Both the position numbers and the translations under genes were made by a program. Shown here piece after piece: positions 32,196 to 42,542 of a stretch of 64,000 nucleotides of DNA (within the stretch, counting starts at the first letter, position 1; every line of letters begins with the position of its first letter). The notes beneath the pieces were generated by a model. It searched no databases, was not told the origin of the DNA, and saw only the letters and a program-made list of their open reading frames with translations. Source of the stretch: Gnetum montanum (lineage: Eukaryota; Streptophyta; Gnetopsida; Gnetales; Gnetaceae); assembly GCA_015680685.1 (NCBI GenBank), contig MNCI01003410.1:97441-161440 (forward strand), given 5' to 3'.

Positions 32196-34318
32196 CCTTG
32201 ATAAGAGAATATTAGTCAATGTGCAACAGACCAAACCCTTCCATGAATTTAGAACGATCAGTGCACATAATACCTATGAGAAGGGACGACCCTGCTCACT
32301 ATTTTGGATCTCCTCCTTCCAACTCAGTCATGGGAGAGATGGCCACCTCTGCTAACCATTTGAGGCCCTCAGTTCCTTTTTAAGTTTTTGTTTTACACAT
32401 TTTTGTTTTACAAATTTTTTTAACTTTTCTTGTTTTTGTTTTGCAACATCGTTTATACTTTTTCATTTCTTTGTATAACTATTTGTTTTGTTTGTTTTTG
32501 TTTTCATTTTTGTCTTTGTTTGTTGTTTTGATTTTGTTAGATTTGTCACCTANGTTTTTGTCTTTGTTTGTTGTTTTGATTTTGTTAGATTTGTCACCTA
32601 ATTAGTGCTTCTGATGGTGGTATGAACTGTATTCTATTGATTGCTAATGTTTGGTTTTTACCTTTGAGTTATAATGTTGATGCTAAGGTATGGTTCTTTT
32701 GATATAATAGGCAATGAGTCCATGTCATCCATGCATTCATTAATTTCTATGGTCTCTCTTAGCTTGGAACTGTGTAGTCCCTTTCTTTAATAATAAAACT
32801 ATTAACAAATCAATGACTAGGCATTTCTCAAACTAAGGAAGGACTCAAGGACTGAAAAGGATGTGACTTCAAAGGGATTTGATGCAGTTGTGCTGGCTAT
32901 TCTCTTGGGTGCTTAGATGTTTTCTTCTTGAGTTTTCCTTACCATTCCGACATTGCTCCATTATTGGAAAGTTGAGCCAATAAAAATAAGTCTTTGCATA
33001 GTGTGGTTCTCATGCAAAAAAAAGAAAAAACAGTGAGAATTCAAAGCACACCTCTTAGAAAAAATAATTATTTGGGCTATAAGCATTGGTTATGGAACTA
33101 AACAAACACATTTTCTTTAACTAAATCCCTTTCTCGCTTCCTACTTTTCCCTTTCTCGTTTCCTTGGAATGGTGGTGACTCTTTGGTGGAAGCATTCTTG
33201 TTACTACAAGTGGATGGATTGGCCAAGTGTATTAATGCGAAGTCACTGGATGTGGATTGTTTGAGGCTGGATTTGGAATGAAATCTACTCATTCACATTA
33301 ACTATACATACATAAGGGACTGTACACCACCTTGTTCTTGGGACTTCATTCCATTCTCTTCTCCTCATCATTCTTTCTCCATTTTCCACCTCATTGCCGA
33401 TTGTATCCGTAATCTATATTTTGGTTGATGCATTGTTTTCTTTTTGGTGAATTCTTGTGGTTAAGACTTTAACTCTTGCTTCCAAATAACATTTCCAGAG
33501 CCTACAGACTCTTCGAATGTGGGATTGTCAGGGCATCAAGGGCATGAGCCTGCTTTGGGGAGGACCCACTAACATTCCTATTTGGTGCACCAGTTAACTT
33601 CTTTCCTTTAAAAATTTTCGCAATAAACATTTGCTTTGTTCATTCCCATCTTTGAGATCCATTTTATCAGCGTTGTCGTTGTTTCTTTTTCTCCATCTTT
33701 CTTATTCCTTATCTTTTTCCATTCTATCACTATCGGAGGATCGCTCTTAGTCATGGGGACCCTGGTCTAATTTTTTCAATTTTCCTAACCCCTACACCTT
33801 AGGTAGTCACTAGTGTTATATCTCTAGAATCCATATTAGCCATATCACAACTCAGCCAATGGACCTTACACCGAGGCAAGGTATCAACTGTATTGTGATT
33901 TACTTATCCTTGCTCATATGTGATTGTGTTGTGTGTGCAAATGGCAATCATACAGCAATGGACTCGACCTAGAGGAAACACTTAGGATGGACTGGTGTTG
34001 GAGCAGTTGTGCAAGGAACAAGATTGATGGCACAGTTATAGATAGACAACAGAAGGTGCAATCCTGGCATCGGCAACAACATGTCTTCTTCTTTTCTCTC
34101 TCTCTCTTCTCTCTTAGCTGCCAAATAAGGCTAGATGTCAATTGTGTATAGTGTTCATTCTTGTAGTCATGAACACTAATATTGTCATGTATTGTAATGA
34201 TTGATGCATTCACACGTCATCCCATTCACCATTAGTTGTCATTCAAGTCAATAATCCCATACCTTCCCAATATTTTGTAAGGAACTCGAGGATGAGTTTT
34301 CATTCAGTCATGGAGGTA
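32196..34318 (+). other. Element A non-coding 3' region
   Basis: Replaces pol. T-rich block with an exact 46-bp duplication around a single N (32507-32600). Conserved with B and C: GGCAATGAGTCCA, AGTTGAGCCAATAAAAAT, CATTAATGCGAAGTCACTGG, AGCCTACAGACTCTTCGAAT and GCTTTGGGGAGGACC. Ends with the short ORF and purine tract TGGAGGTA (34311-34318). Confidence 0.7.
33859..34000 (+). pseudogene. Short ORF with signal-peptide-like head, Element A copy
   Basis: MDLTPRQGINCIVIYLSLLI then CDCVVCANGNHTAMD, stopping at a TAG after MDST. Positions 9-27 are hydrophobic with small residues near the end, like a signal peptide. The same head occurs in B (46622-46993, minus), where the frame continues. GCAAG|GTATC and GTGTGCA at its edges could instead be a 60-bp intron; in copy A the acceptor would be AA. 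Function unknown. Confidence 0.4.
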
Positions 34319-35091
34319 TGATGAGCCGCGATATCGCATATGCGATATCGCGTCCTACCTCATCTTTTATAAATAAGAGGCAGCACCCTTTGTTCCGAGA
34401 GTTAGACTTAGACCCTTAGCCATATTCTTGTAGTTTTGTTATTTCAGAGTTAGAATTATTTCTGTGTGCCCACAGTAGGAGTCATAGAGTGAATGGATCT
34501 TTATTCAAGCAATTTATACCTGAGCACAATTTTGTGTATGGCAATAAAGATGAACTTTATGATAAACCTTGCAGCATATAGATTAAGCTAATTAGTAATT
34601 AATGATTGTTTAATGTTTTCCTAGTTAATTAATATCTTTCTCAACCTTCAACCCCCTTAGTTAAATACACTTAGTACGACTGCTTCGAACATGCGTGTAG
34701 CGCTTGGTAACCTAGTAACGATTACCATTTGGTAATTCCAGCAGTCTTGCACTGGTTCATAATGTGTACGACAAGTGGGAATGGATACTGGTATGAGAAG
34801 TAATTAGAAATTAGTTAATGAATAGGTAATGTAAGTTAGTCACTTAGTTCTCTCTCCCTTTCCTTTATTAGCAGAAGACATAAAAAGACAAAAAGCTATA
34901 AAAATCATATACGTCAAGCTTACTTAACCATACAACCGTTACAATACAAGTAAGTTTTGGAAGACAACGATTGATTAACCCTGAGTGTTCCATTAAGGCG
35001 TGTAAGCACTTAGTCCTTAGAGTTTGACCGGATCGCACGTGAAACACTCGTATTTATATGGTTGAGTGTAGGGGTACCTTGCCACTCATCA
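34319..35091 (+). repeat. Element A 3' LTR
   Basis: TGATGAGCCGCG to CACTCATCA. Contains a perfect 26-bp palindrome at 34327-34352 with core GATATCGCATATGCGATATC, then TTTATAAATAAG. Confidence 0.92.
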
Positions 35092-35096
35092 CTCTT

Positions 35097-35572
35097 CTTC
35101 TCCATTTGGTCTTTTACGAGCCTTGATTCAAAAATTAGGTCACAACAAAAATGGCAAGGAAATGTGTCCTCTTCTTTTCCATTTGGTCTTTTACAAGCCT
35201 TGATTCAAAAATTAGGTCATAACAAAAATGGCTTTTCCCCTGTTGGTTGTTGGCTTTTCCCTTGTTGGTTGTTTACGTGTATTGTATATTGAAATCATGG
35301 AAATAATAATCATCATTATCTTAGCTGTTTTGGAAAAGAAATTGGGATAATTACATGAATTCTTTTTCACGATTCTTTTATTTTTTCTTATCATTTTCAG
35401 CCAACCTCCTTTGTTATGACAAAGTAACAAAAGCTAAGATAATGATAATCTTTACTCATTTTTCCTTGTTTTTTTCTTCTCGCTTTCTTTTGATAGCATT
35501 CTGAAACAACAATGTAGCAACCTTTTTGCCATACTAATTTATTGTTACCATAAATGTATTTTACGAATACAG
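35097..35572 (+). other. Reductase intron 4 distal part with interrupted tandem duplication
   Basis: A ~77-bp unit (AATGTGTCCTCTTCTTCTCC...CAAAAATGGC) occurs twice. The 5' end of the first copy is at 27940-27953, split from the rest by Element A, and the second copy begins at 35160. Acceptor GAATACAG at 35572. Confidence 0.8.
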
Positions 35573-35765
35573 AGAACGATCCTCATTACATGATACTGAG
35601 GCAAGTGCAACTGGTGCATCTGGATGACTTATGCAGGTCCCTAATATTTCTGTACGAGCATTCAGATGCCAAGGGAAGATACATTAGTTCTTCCTATGAT
35701 ACCACCATTGTGAAGCTTGCCAAAATGCTTGCCCAAAAATACAAAGAGTTTGACATCCCTAGAAA
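35573..35765 (+). CDS. Reductase exon 5
   Basis: Reads NDPHYMILRQVQLVHLDDLC, then RSLIFLYEHSDAKGRYISSS and IVKLAKMLAQKYKEFDIPRK. VHLDDLC and GRYI-SS are hallmarks of the DFR/CCR clade's substrate-binding C-terminal domain. Joins exon 4 in frame (AAG across the junction) and ends phase 2 at GAAA|GTAAGA. Confidence 0.9.
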
Positions 35766-35892
35766 GTAAGAAACATGCATGAATGCTACAAAAACTCTTT
35801 ATCCTTTCTACAGTAACATGAATATGTATGTTTTAGTGCGTTGGCTGCTTGTGGTTGTGTTTTCTCAGTCCCGTCTCTCTTCTCCATTATAG

Positions 35893-36046
35893 GTTTGAGG
35901 ACGCAGATGAGAATCTGAAGCCATTGCCATTTTCCTTAAAGAAGTTGACAGATATTGGCTTCAAGTTCCTCTACAAGGTGGACGACATGTTCGATGGGGC
36001 CATTCAGACCTGCCTTGAGAAAGGCCTTATCCAATACCCCTCTTAA
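35893..36046 (+). CDS. Reductase exon 6 (C-terminus)
   Basis: Reads FEDADENLKPLPFSLKKLTD, IGFKFLYKVDDMFDGAIQTC, LEKGLIQYPS, stop TAA at 36044-36046. The SSKKL-D-GF-FKY-LE-M--GAI--C pattern of DFR-like proteins is intact, and no stop or shift is present. Confidence 0.9.
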
Positions 36047-36229
36047 TAGAAATGTAGCCTTTTGTGCTTGTGCATATCTGCTTTGACACCAATGAGCATT
36101 TGTAAGCCATTAGCTACTTGCCATACTAATTGTATCTCGGCTCAAATGACCCACGTCTAGTGTTGTAATGGTGCCATTTTATTATCCTGCATGAAAGAGT
36201 TGTTCCTTTGGCTTACTAGTTAGCATTAT

Positions 36230-36541
36230 ATGGTCAGTGTTGGGTTACACTAGTTAGCATGATATGCTCAGGGTTGGGTTACANAAAATGCATCATATTT
36301 ATTCCCTGGAAAATATGGTAGAAACTAGATTTCCAAGTACATACAATCACTTTTGTTGGGCAGGCTACTTAGGCTGAATTCTTAAAAGTGTAACCCAACC
36401 CTGNCTTTAATAATAAACTCAAAAATAAGCTTGAAATGAGATATGGGTGATGTATATATAAGACTCATCTTAAGATCTCATAATTTGAGATACTTTAATA
36501 ATAAGCTCAAAAAAAAGCTTGAAATGAGATATGGGTGATGT
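36230..36541. repeat. Downstream repeats around two single-N joints
   Basis: Single Ns at 36284 and 36404 bound a 119-bp segment. CAGGGTTGGGTTACA ends at the first N and its reverse complement ends at the second. CTTTAATAATAAACTC with AAGCTTGAAATGAGATATGG recurs at 36405-36454 and 36493-36541. Confidence 0.7.
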
Positions 36542-38412
36542 ATTGATTTACTAATTTTGTGTAATTTCTATTTCTGAAACCTTGTATATCACATCGAATT
36601 AAATCATAGATAAATTTGTAAAATCATTGAAGGTGCATGATTAAATTTCATATATTTCATGGGAAAAACAAAATTAAATCATTGTGAAACCTTAAATCAC
36701 CAAGTATGAATCTTAACAACCAATAATTAATCATACTTAAATAAACCATAAAGAATAGCTACTTAGCAACATCCATAACAAATCCTAATCTTGATGTATA
36801 TGCAAGTGTTTTAAGGCCATGTTACAAATCTATAACATGGCTTTAAAAAGTCAACAATGCTTCAATCTTTTGTTTGCAAAGCATTCTTAGTCACTAATGC
36901 TCCCAAAGCATCCTACAAGCTAGCATTCACAATGGCACTAGGATCCTCTATCTGAGCCTCCTAATTAATATTTATATGGGACACATGCAAGAACGGTTAG
37001 TACACTTTCGTAATAAAGGAAAATCACCTTAGTGTCACCTAGATTAACCTAGAAGGTAGTGCCCATGTTGCAAAACACAATATTATAACCAATAGCAATT
37101 ACTGGATAACCACATCGTCAATCAAACCATTAACATTACCTCCAATGTGATAATCTATCATTAACTATGATTTGCCTACATGTGGAATTTACTATGAGGT
37201 TTCAAACATCAAATGTTTGGAAAAACAACAAGGTTGATTCCAACCTAACTAGCCATCAAGAACTATTTTGTAAAATACTATGCTTGTTTAGGCCAATCAT
37301 CATGTAAGACAAGAACAATTGTTGGGTAGAAAGCCTCATGCATGTCCAAATCAATTATTGGATTATGTTATGGTTAGTATCAATGTTATAGTTTTACTTG
37401 TAAGCAACATGATGATCAACCATGAAGAACTAGACTTCATATTAATTGCCTTTGTTGCAAATTATGTTTAGTGCATTCTAATAGTCACTTCTGAGCTTTC
37501 TAATACGTCAAATGCATCCATACATGTCTGAAATGTCTTGTCGTCATTGTTGTCTAAAGCCATCATTCTCGTCAAATGTCACCATGACAATCCTACATCA
37601 AAAAACATACAAGAATTTGGTTGCAACGAACTAGCACCGTTGTGACTTCAGGTTATGATTTTAGGAGGTGTTGTCACCATTGTTGCTAGAAGATGATGAC
37701 ACAAGACGTTGAAATGAGCAAAAAACATGAAAACGACAAGATACGATGCAATATCATGTGATTAGGGTTAAATCGACAACACAATATGATTAGATCAACA
37801 TTACAAGCCATCAAAAAACAAAAGCATGTATAAGAAAATAAAGTGCTTATCAAAATTGATGGAATTAATAAAATTTCCTCTATCTCAAGAGATCAGCTAA
37901 GATCCAAGCTTTGCCAAGCAAAAGCAAGTTTAGATCTAGAAATCACCAAGACATCTACCAACCACAACCACAAGCATGAGAATGAAGGAAAGAACAATGT
38001 ATAATTGATGCCAAGAGAGCCAATGTTACCAAGTATATATAGGTACACAAGTAGTGTTTAGACAATTCCAATAATAAATAATTAATAAATGTTTTCTAAA
38101 AATTAGGTAATATGTATTTACAAAAAGGATCTAATAGTCAACCAATGGATCAAAGCCATTAAGAAAATACTAATATAAGCCCACACATCCAAGAGCAGGT
38201 TCGAAAATAAAATAAAAGAGTAATTGAAATAAACCCCAAATATTTATTTAACATGTCTTATAACAATATTCTTACATTATTCCAAAATTGAATAATATAA
38301 AAATATAAATTGAATAGAATATAATTAACATTAATAAAATACGAGCATTAGGCCACCACCATCCATCCAAATTTTCCTTCACAAGAGCCACCAAGCATTA
38401 CGAAATGTCAAA
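36542..38412. other. Intergenic, nothing recognised
   Basis: AT-rich sequence without a supported gene. Stop codons are dense in all frames. Confidence 0.4.
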
Positions 38413-38417
38413 ATATA

Positions 38418-39290
38418 TGATAGGTTACATTTTTTGTCAACTATGATATTGGATACCCGATATCACAGTACAAGCTACAATGTCAGATACCCAATATCAC
38501 GGACAGGTGCAGGCTTATTAATAGGACACTTAGGCGCATGGTCCAACAACAATTTCATTCCAACCTAAGTGAAATTTTGTTAGTTTGTTTTTTTGATTTT
38601 AGCACTTAGCACTTAGCAATGTCTTTCCACAGTGTGATGTTAAGTGATTTAATGGAGTCTTTATTCGAGTGGAATGTACTTGGACACATTTCATAACCGA
38701 AAATAAAGATCTAGATTACTTTGCATCATTGCAGCATCACTTAGATTCTTTATTATTTACTTAGACTAATATTTACTGTTTTGACTTAGTATAACATTTA
38801 TTATTTTTCTAGTTATTGATTTAATTTCCCATGAACTTTATTCTTATTGTTGTTAAGTGGAATGGATACGATTGATTCCAAGCATAAAGTGTGATCGTTT
38901 GGTAACCTAGTTGTATTATCGCTTGGTTTGCCCAGTAGCGAGATACTTGATAATCCCAAGAATGATTACATAAGTCCAAGACATGTGTGGAGAGTCATGA
39001 CTGGATATCCATCGCCTAGGTTAAACTAGATTCATTTGTTGTTTACTCTTAGAAACCACTTTCATTTACCTTATGTTTACTAGGAGTGAAATGGCCAAAG
39101 CAACATCAATTATCATACACCTTGCTGTGAGTTAAACCATACGCATTGATCTTCCTAGCTCATGTGACAATTGGGAACTCAAACCAATTACTAGCATAAT
39201 TACATTGCCTTGTCCACGGAATTTGATCTGGCTGCACATGAACACTTGTATCTTGTATGGTTAGGTGTTGGACTACTACACTGCTTATTA
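38418..39290 (+). repeat. Solo LTR, plus strand, TSD ATATA
   Basis: Begins TGATAGGTTACATTTTTTGTC and ends CTGCTTATTA (a decayed CTGCTCATCA). Perfect 5-bp duplications ATATA at 38413-38417 and 39291-39295. Near its head lie GATATTGGATACCCGATATC and GTCAGATACCCAATATC. Downstream landmarks match the other TGATG LTRs: GGAGTCTTTATTCGAGTGGAA and AATAAAGATC. Confidence 0.82.
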
Positions 39291-39399
39291 ATATAATAAT
39301 GAAGAAAAGAAATAAATGAAAATATTATTTCCAAACATGTAATAAGAGCAATGTCTAGGGTCAAAACATTAAGAAGCATAATATCAAGACATAATAAAA

Positions 39400-39488
39400 C
39401 ATGTAACCCAATGATTAGTTGCTCAAGTGGTTAGCTCATTGTCTTATTAGGCAAAGAGTCACACTTGAGGCATTGTTATATTCATCTA
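39400..39488 (+). repeat. Possible SINE fragment cut by the adjacent LTR
   Basis: TTGCTCAAGTGGTTAGCTCA resembles a tRNA-type A box. Seen once and truncated at the LTR boundary, so weakly supported. Confidence 0.25.
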
Positions 39489-40326
39489 TGATGAGCAATG
39501 AGGTACCCCTATGCCCAACCATATGAATCACAAGCGTTCATGCATAATTCAGTCGAATTCTATGGGTGTGACTAATTGTGGCATCTATATCGCTATACCT
39601 TGATTGTAGTTCGTTGTCTTCCCATATGGACTAGTGCTAGCTTTGTCACGTATAGTTTAGTCCAAAGTGAGGCATATGATTTTTATTATTTTATATTTTA
39701 TTGGTCTACAATTAACAATAGGTTGAAACTTAATTTATAATCAATTTAACTAATCTAATTGCTAATCAATAATCAACTACCCTAACATAAGTTTCTGATC
39801 CCACTTCCCGTGCACATCCTGAACACATATAACGTTGTTGGGTTACTAAACGTTAGGGGTTGCTAGGATTACCAAGAGTCATACGCATGCTTGAAGCGAT
39901 TGTATTTATGTGCTTAATTAATTAACATGTATGAAAATTTAAATATTACCTAAGTACATGACAAAGTAAATTGCATGGAAAGTAAATCTAATCTAAGTCA
40001 AAGTGTTGGAATGAATAGGAATCAATCTTGATCTTATTACCATTCATGGAATATGTCTAGGTACATTGCCAATCGAATGAGACTTTGTACAATTGACTCA
40101 GATCCACTCTGTGGGCACTCACTGACTATTCTCTAAGATTATGGAATAAAACTACTACTCTATCAACAAAACTATGAAAAACTATGCAAAACTATTGCCA
40201 AATTAGGAGCCCATGCATTATATTTATAGGCCAACATATACCCATTGACATCAAATACCTGATGTTGCATCAAGACCCCGACGTCGGATACCTGACGTCG
40301 GAGTAGACAAAAAACATGTTTCATCA
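39489..40326 (-). repeat. Solo LTR, minus strand
   Basis: Minus-strand start TGATGAAACATGTTTTTTGTC, end TTGCTCATCA. Flanks ATCTA (39484-39488) and CTCTA (40327-40331) are a target duplication with one change. Near its head are GACGTCAGGTATCCGACGTC (minus) and a second ACATCAGGTATTTGATGTC unit, then TATAAATATAATG. Confidence 0.8.
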
Positions 40327-40599
40327 CTCTATAATTCCTATATAAGTCACGATGTAAAATTTGAGTATCATAATTACATTATTACTCCAAAGGTTTCCAT
40401 ACCTATAAATAATGTGTTTAGTTTTAGTATTGTTAGAGTTTACCAACATTTTAATTAATAATTAATTGGACTAACATAAAATGGCTAAATTGTTGAATTA
40501 AAATATTTATTTAAAAAATTAAATTGGTTAACATCTTAATTCCCTTTGTAGTGAATATAAGTTTATAAACAAGATTTACAATCTTGAATCACTATTGTA

Positions 40600-40737
40600 A
40601 ACAATGAGGTGGTAGTCTAGGGGTAAAACTATGAATTTGAAAGATCCATGGGTTTGATTTTGATAGACAATGCTAAGTTATAAAGTTTGGACTATATCTT
40701 GGGGTGTACTTATTATAATTATTTTAGGGTTCCAACA
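40600..40737 (+). repeat. SINE-like element, copy 1
   Basis: AACAATGAGGTGGTAGTCTA followed by GGGGTAAAAC (A box TAGTCTAGGGG) and about 30 bp later GGGTTTGATTTTG (B box), ending AGGGTTCCAACAC. The second copy lies inverted at 41309-41444 with the same ends. tRNA-derived by box spacing. Confidence 0.55.
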
Positions 40738-41308
40738 CACTACTATAAAAGTTCCAAGGATTTATAATTAATTTAACGACTTTATAAGCCTTAATTAAAT
40801 TTGAAGCAACTGTTTTACATTAAATAACTTTAATACAATACATACTCTTCATCATCATTTCTAATTTTGTTAATTAAAATTTTAGATTATTGTTTAGGAC
40901 TCATTTATAAAACTATTCTTTTCATGTACTATTCATAAATTTCTTATAATTTAGTACCCTCTTTAATATGCTTAATTTCATGCTATATTCCATTAGATGT
41001 GTAAAGCTATTTCCTACACCCATTCATATTATCTATTTTACTTATCTTTTCTTCACTCACATTCCCTCGTATACACTTGCATATTTTCCATATACATGGC
41101 ATGTGTATAAAATCTTAACCATAAAAGGGTTTAAACATCACATCTCTTGGCTTCATTCCTCCCATGCTTTTGTTTAGAATTTGTACCATACTGGTATAAT
41201 ATTAACAATACAAACACAGTACTTCTAGATTGTTTCATAATCCGTATTTGGTTAAGCAAGGTAAACTCATAGCAATAAATTAATAAGTAAAATAGATGTG
41301 GTCATGGA
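40738..41308. other. Intergenic, nothing recognised
   Basis: AT-rich, no supported feature. Confidence 0.4.
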
Positions 41309-41444
41309 GGTGTTGGAACCCAAAATAATTGAAACATAGGTATAACCTAGGAAGTTCATAACTCAATGCCACCTAGTAAAATTGAACCCATGACTTAGAG
41401 TTACCATGTCAAGACCTAAAACACTAGACTAACACCTCATTGTT
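41309..41444 (-). repeat. SINE-like element, copy 2 (inverted)
   Basis: On the minus strand: AACAATGAGGTGTTAGTCTA, then GTCATGGGTTCAATTTTAC (B box) and the end TTGGGTTCCAACACC, paralleling copy 1. Confidence 0.55.
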
Positions 41445-42155
41445 AAAATAGATATGTTCATATTACTTTAATACTTATTCTATGTAATTTTTTGGACATG
41501 TGACTTCAAGGTATCAATGAATAAGTGTTAAGTTTAACCTTTTTTCAAGTGAACTTAAACCCACCTAAACAAACACCTTACTAATGATCCCTGTTCTATT
41601 TTCTTGCTGCACATTATTCTACCTTCTAATGGATAACATCATCTTCTCGTAACCTACTACTTAATGCTCTCATGGAAATTAAAAATTAGTAGATGGAAAT
41701 AAGCTGCTACATAATATCTACTACCTCTCTGATGTTTGGCCCACGTTTCCACGGGAAGATTCACATATCTTCACATATCTCGTTTTCGTTTTCGTTTGCA
41801 GGTAGTATGGACTTAAATGATGTTACGTTGACGTCAACCCACCTAGATTTAATTCATTTCAGTCGTCTCCCAACATAGAACGTGACCGGGCCCGAGGGAA
41901 GAAAGCTTGAAAATTCCCAGAGTCCAGATCAGCGGAGGAAGAAGAGGTAAAAATGCTGAAGAAATCAATCCACATGTCTCTTGCAAAAATAAATGTCGTG
42001 GGGATCTGGGGATAAGCCAACTGCACAGCAATGACATAAGATGATGCAAACCTCTGAAGAATCATGAGCCTGGTATCATAAATAAACAAACCCTGTAGCA
42101 TCATGTTTGTGGGGAGGCACAAATTCTTGGTTCTTTTCCACAGATCAGAGCAATA

Positions 42156-42542
42156 ATGAAGCTGTTTGTTGGTTTCTTCCTCAGAGGGAAAACCGGGAAG
42201 CAGAAGCACAGAATTCATCGTGGTCTGCAGCAGCCTTCTGTTAGCCCTGTGTTGCTTCTGGAAAAGTATAATCATGGATTCTGGGGAGAACGGCCGGCAT
42301 CTCCAAAGGATAGCTTCCAGTACAGAATGAACAGAGCAACGTTTCTGCACAGTTATCCTCTAACGCCTGAGCTGCATGCAGATGTTTCGGTCAAAAACAG
42401 GAACAGTATCTGTAAACTGTTTCATGGATTCTCTTCCAAGCTCAGAGCCGCCATTAAAGGGCTTTTGGCTTCTGCCAAGGATGCTATTGTTTGTGCTGGC
42501 AGAGTTCCTTCTCCTCAGGCCATGCTCCTTCGAAATCCATAG
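42156..42542 (+). CDS. Possible small basic protein, unrecognised
   Basis: A 128-codon frame in a stretch richer in G+C than its surroundings and free of retroelement homology. It opens MKLFVGFFLRGKTGKQKHRI, has a central EKYNHGFWGERPASPKDSFQ, YRMNRATFLHSYPLTPELHA, and a basic tail with SICKLFHGFSSKLRAAIKGL and LASAKDAIVCAGR. Overall it is strongly basic, with no signal or membrane segment apart from the short FVGFF start. It ends in TAG. A minus frame of 163 codons (41859-42350) overlaps it, so strand is uncertain. No family was recognised. It may be a lineage-specific plant gene or the first exon of a longer one. Confidence 0.4.
   Translation: MKLFVGFFLRGKTGKQKHRIHRGLQQPSVSPVLLLEKYNHGFWGERPASPKDSFQYRMNRATFLHSYPLTPELHADVSVKNRNSICKLFHGFSSKLRAAIKGLLASAKDAIVCAGRVPSPQAMLLRNP

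Larger units (their letters stand above)
27949..35096 (+). mobile_element. Element A: complete non-autonomous LTR retrotransposon in reductase intron 4
   Basis: LTRs at 27954-28731 and 34319-35091 with perfect target duplications CTCTT at 27949-27953 and 35092-35096. A tRNA-Asp primer site follows the 5' LTR and a purine tract precedes the 3' LTR. The internal 5.6 kb has gag and protease but no RT, RNase H or integrase; a long non-coding 3' region and a short ORF follow. It lies in the same orientation as the host gene. The LTRs differ mostly by transitions (about 18 in a 210-bp stretch counted by eye near the TATA box and R region), so the insertion is not recent. Confidence 0.92.
21231..36046 (+). 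pseudogene. Dihydroflavonol-4-reductase-like gene, six exons, probably disabled
   Basis: NADPH-dependent reductase of the extended SDR superfamily (DFR / anthocyanidin reductase / cinnamoyl-CoA reductase clade), cytosolic enzymes of flavonoid and phenylpropanoid metabolism. Exons: 21231-21405, 23382-23551, 24983-25187, 27774-27933, 35573-35765, 35893-36046; six exons is usual for plant DFR. Seen: the nucleotide-binding [13 protein letters not shown] in exon 1, the SS-TVN serine segment in exon 3, catalytic YFVSK in exon 4, VHLDDLC in exon 5, and the C-terminal DDMFDGAIQTCLEKG. All introns are GT-AG. Intron phases agree except at exon 3/4, where exon 3 ends one base past a codon while exon 4 needs phase 0. 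Exon 3 also lacks the conserved EVIKPxVEG-like segment and has Arg-to-Trp and Gly-to-Arg changes beside the serine. Introns hold two solo LTRs and a 7.1-kb element. Exact substrate cannot be told. Either a recent pseudogene or a gene with assembly errors in exon 3. Confidence 0.8.

Noticed and set aside
41859-42350. Minus-strand 163-codon frame overlapping the small gene candidate
   Set aside because: No recognisable motif. The plus frame has a more protein-like composition, but the strand is not settled.
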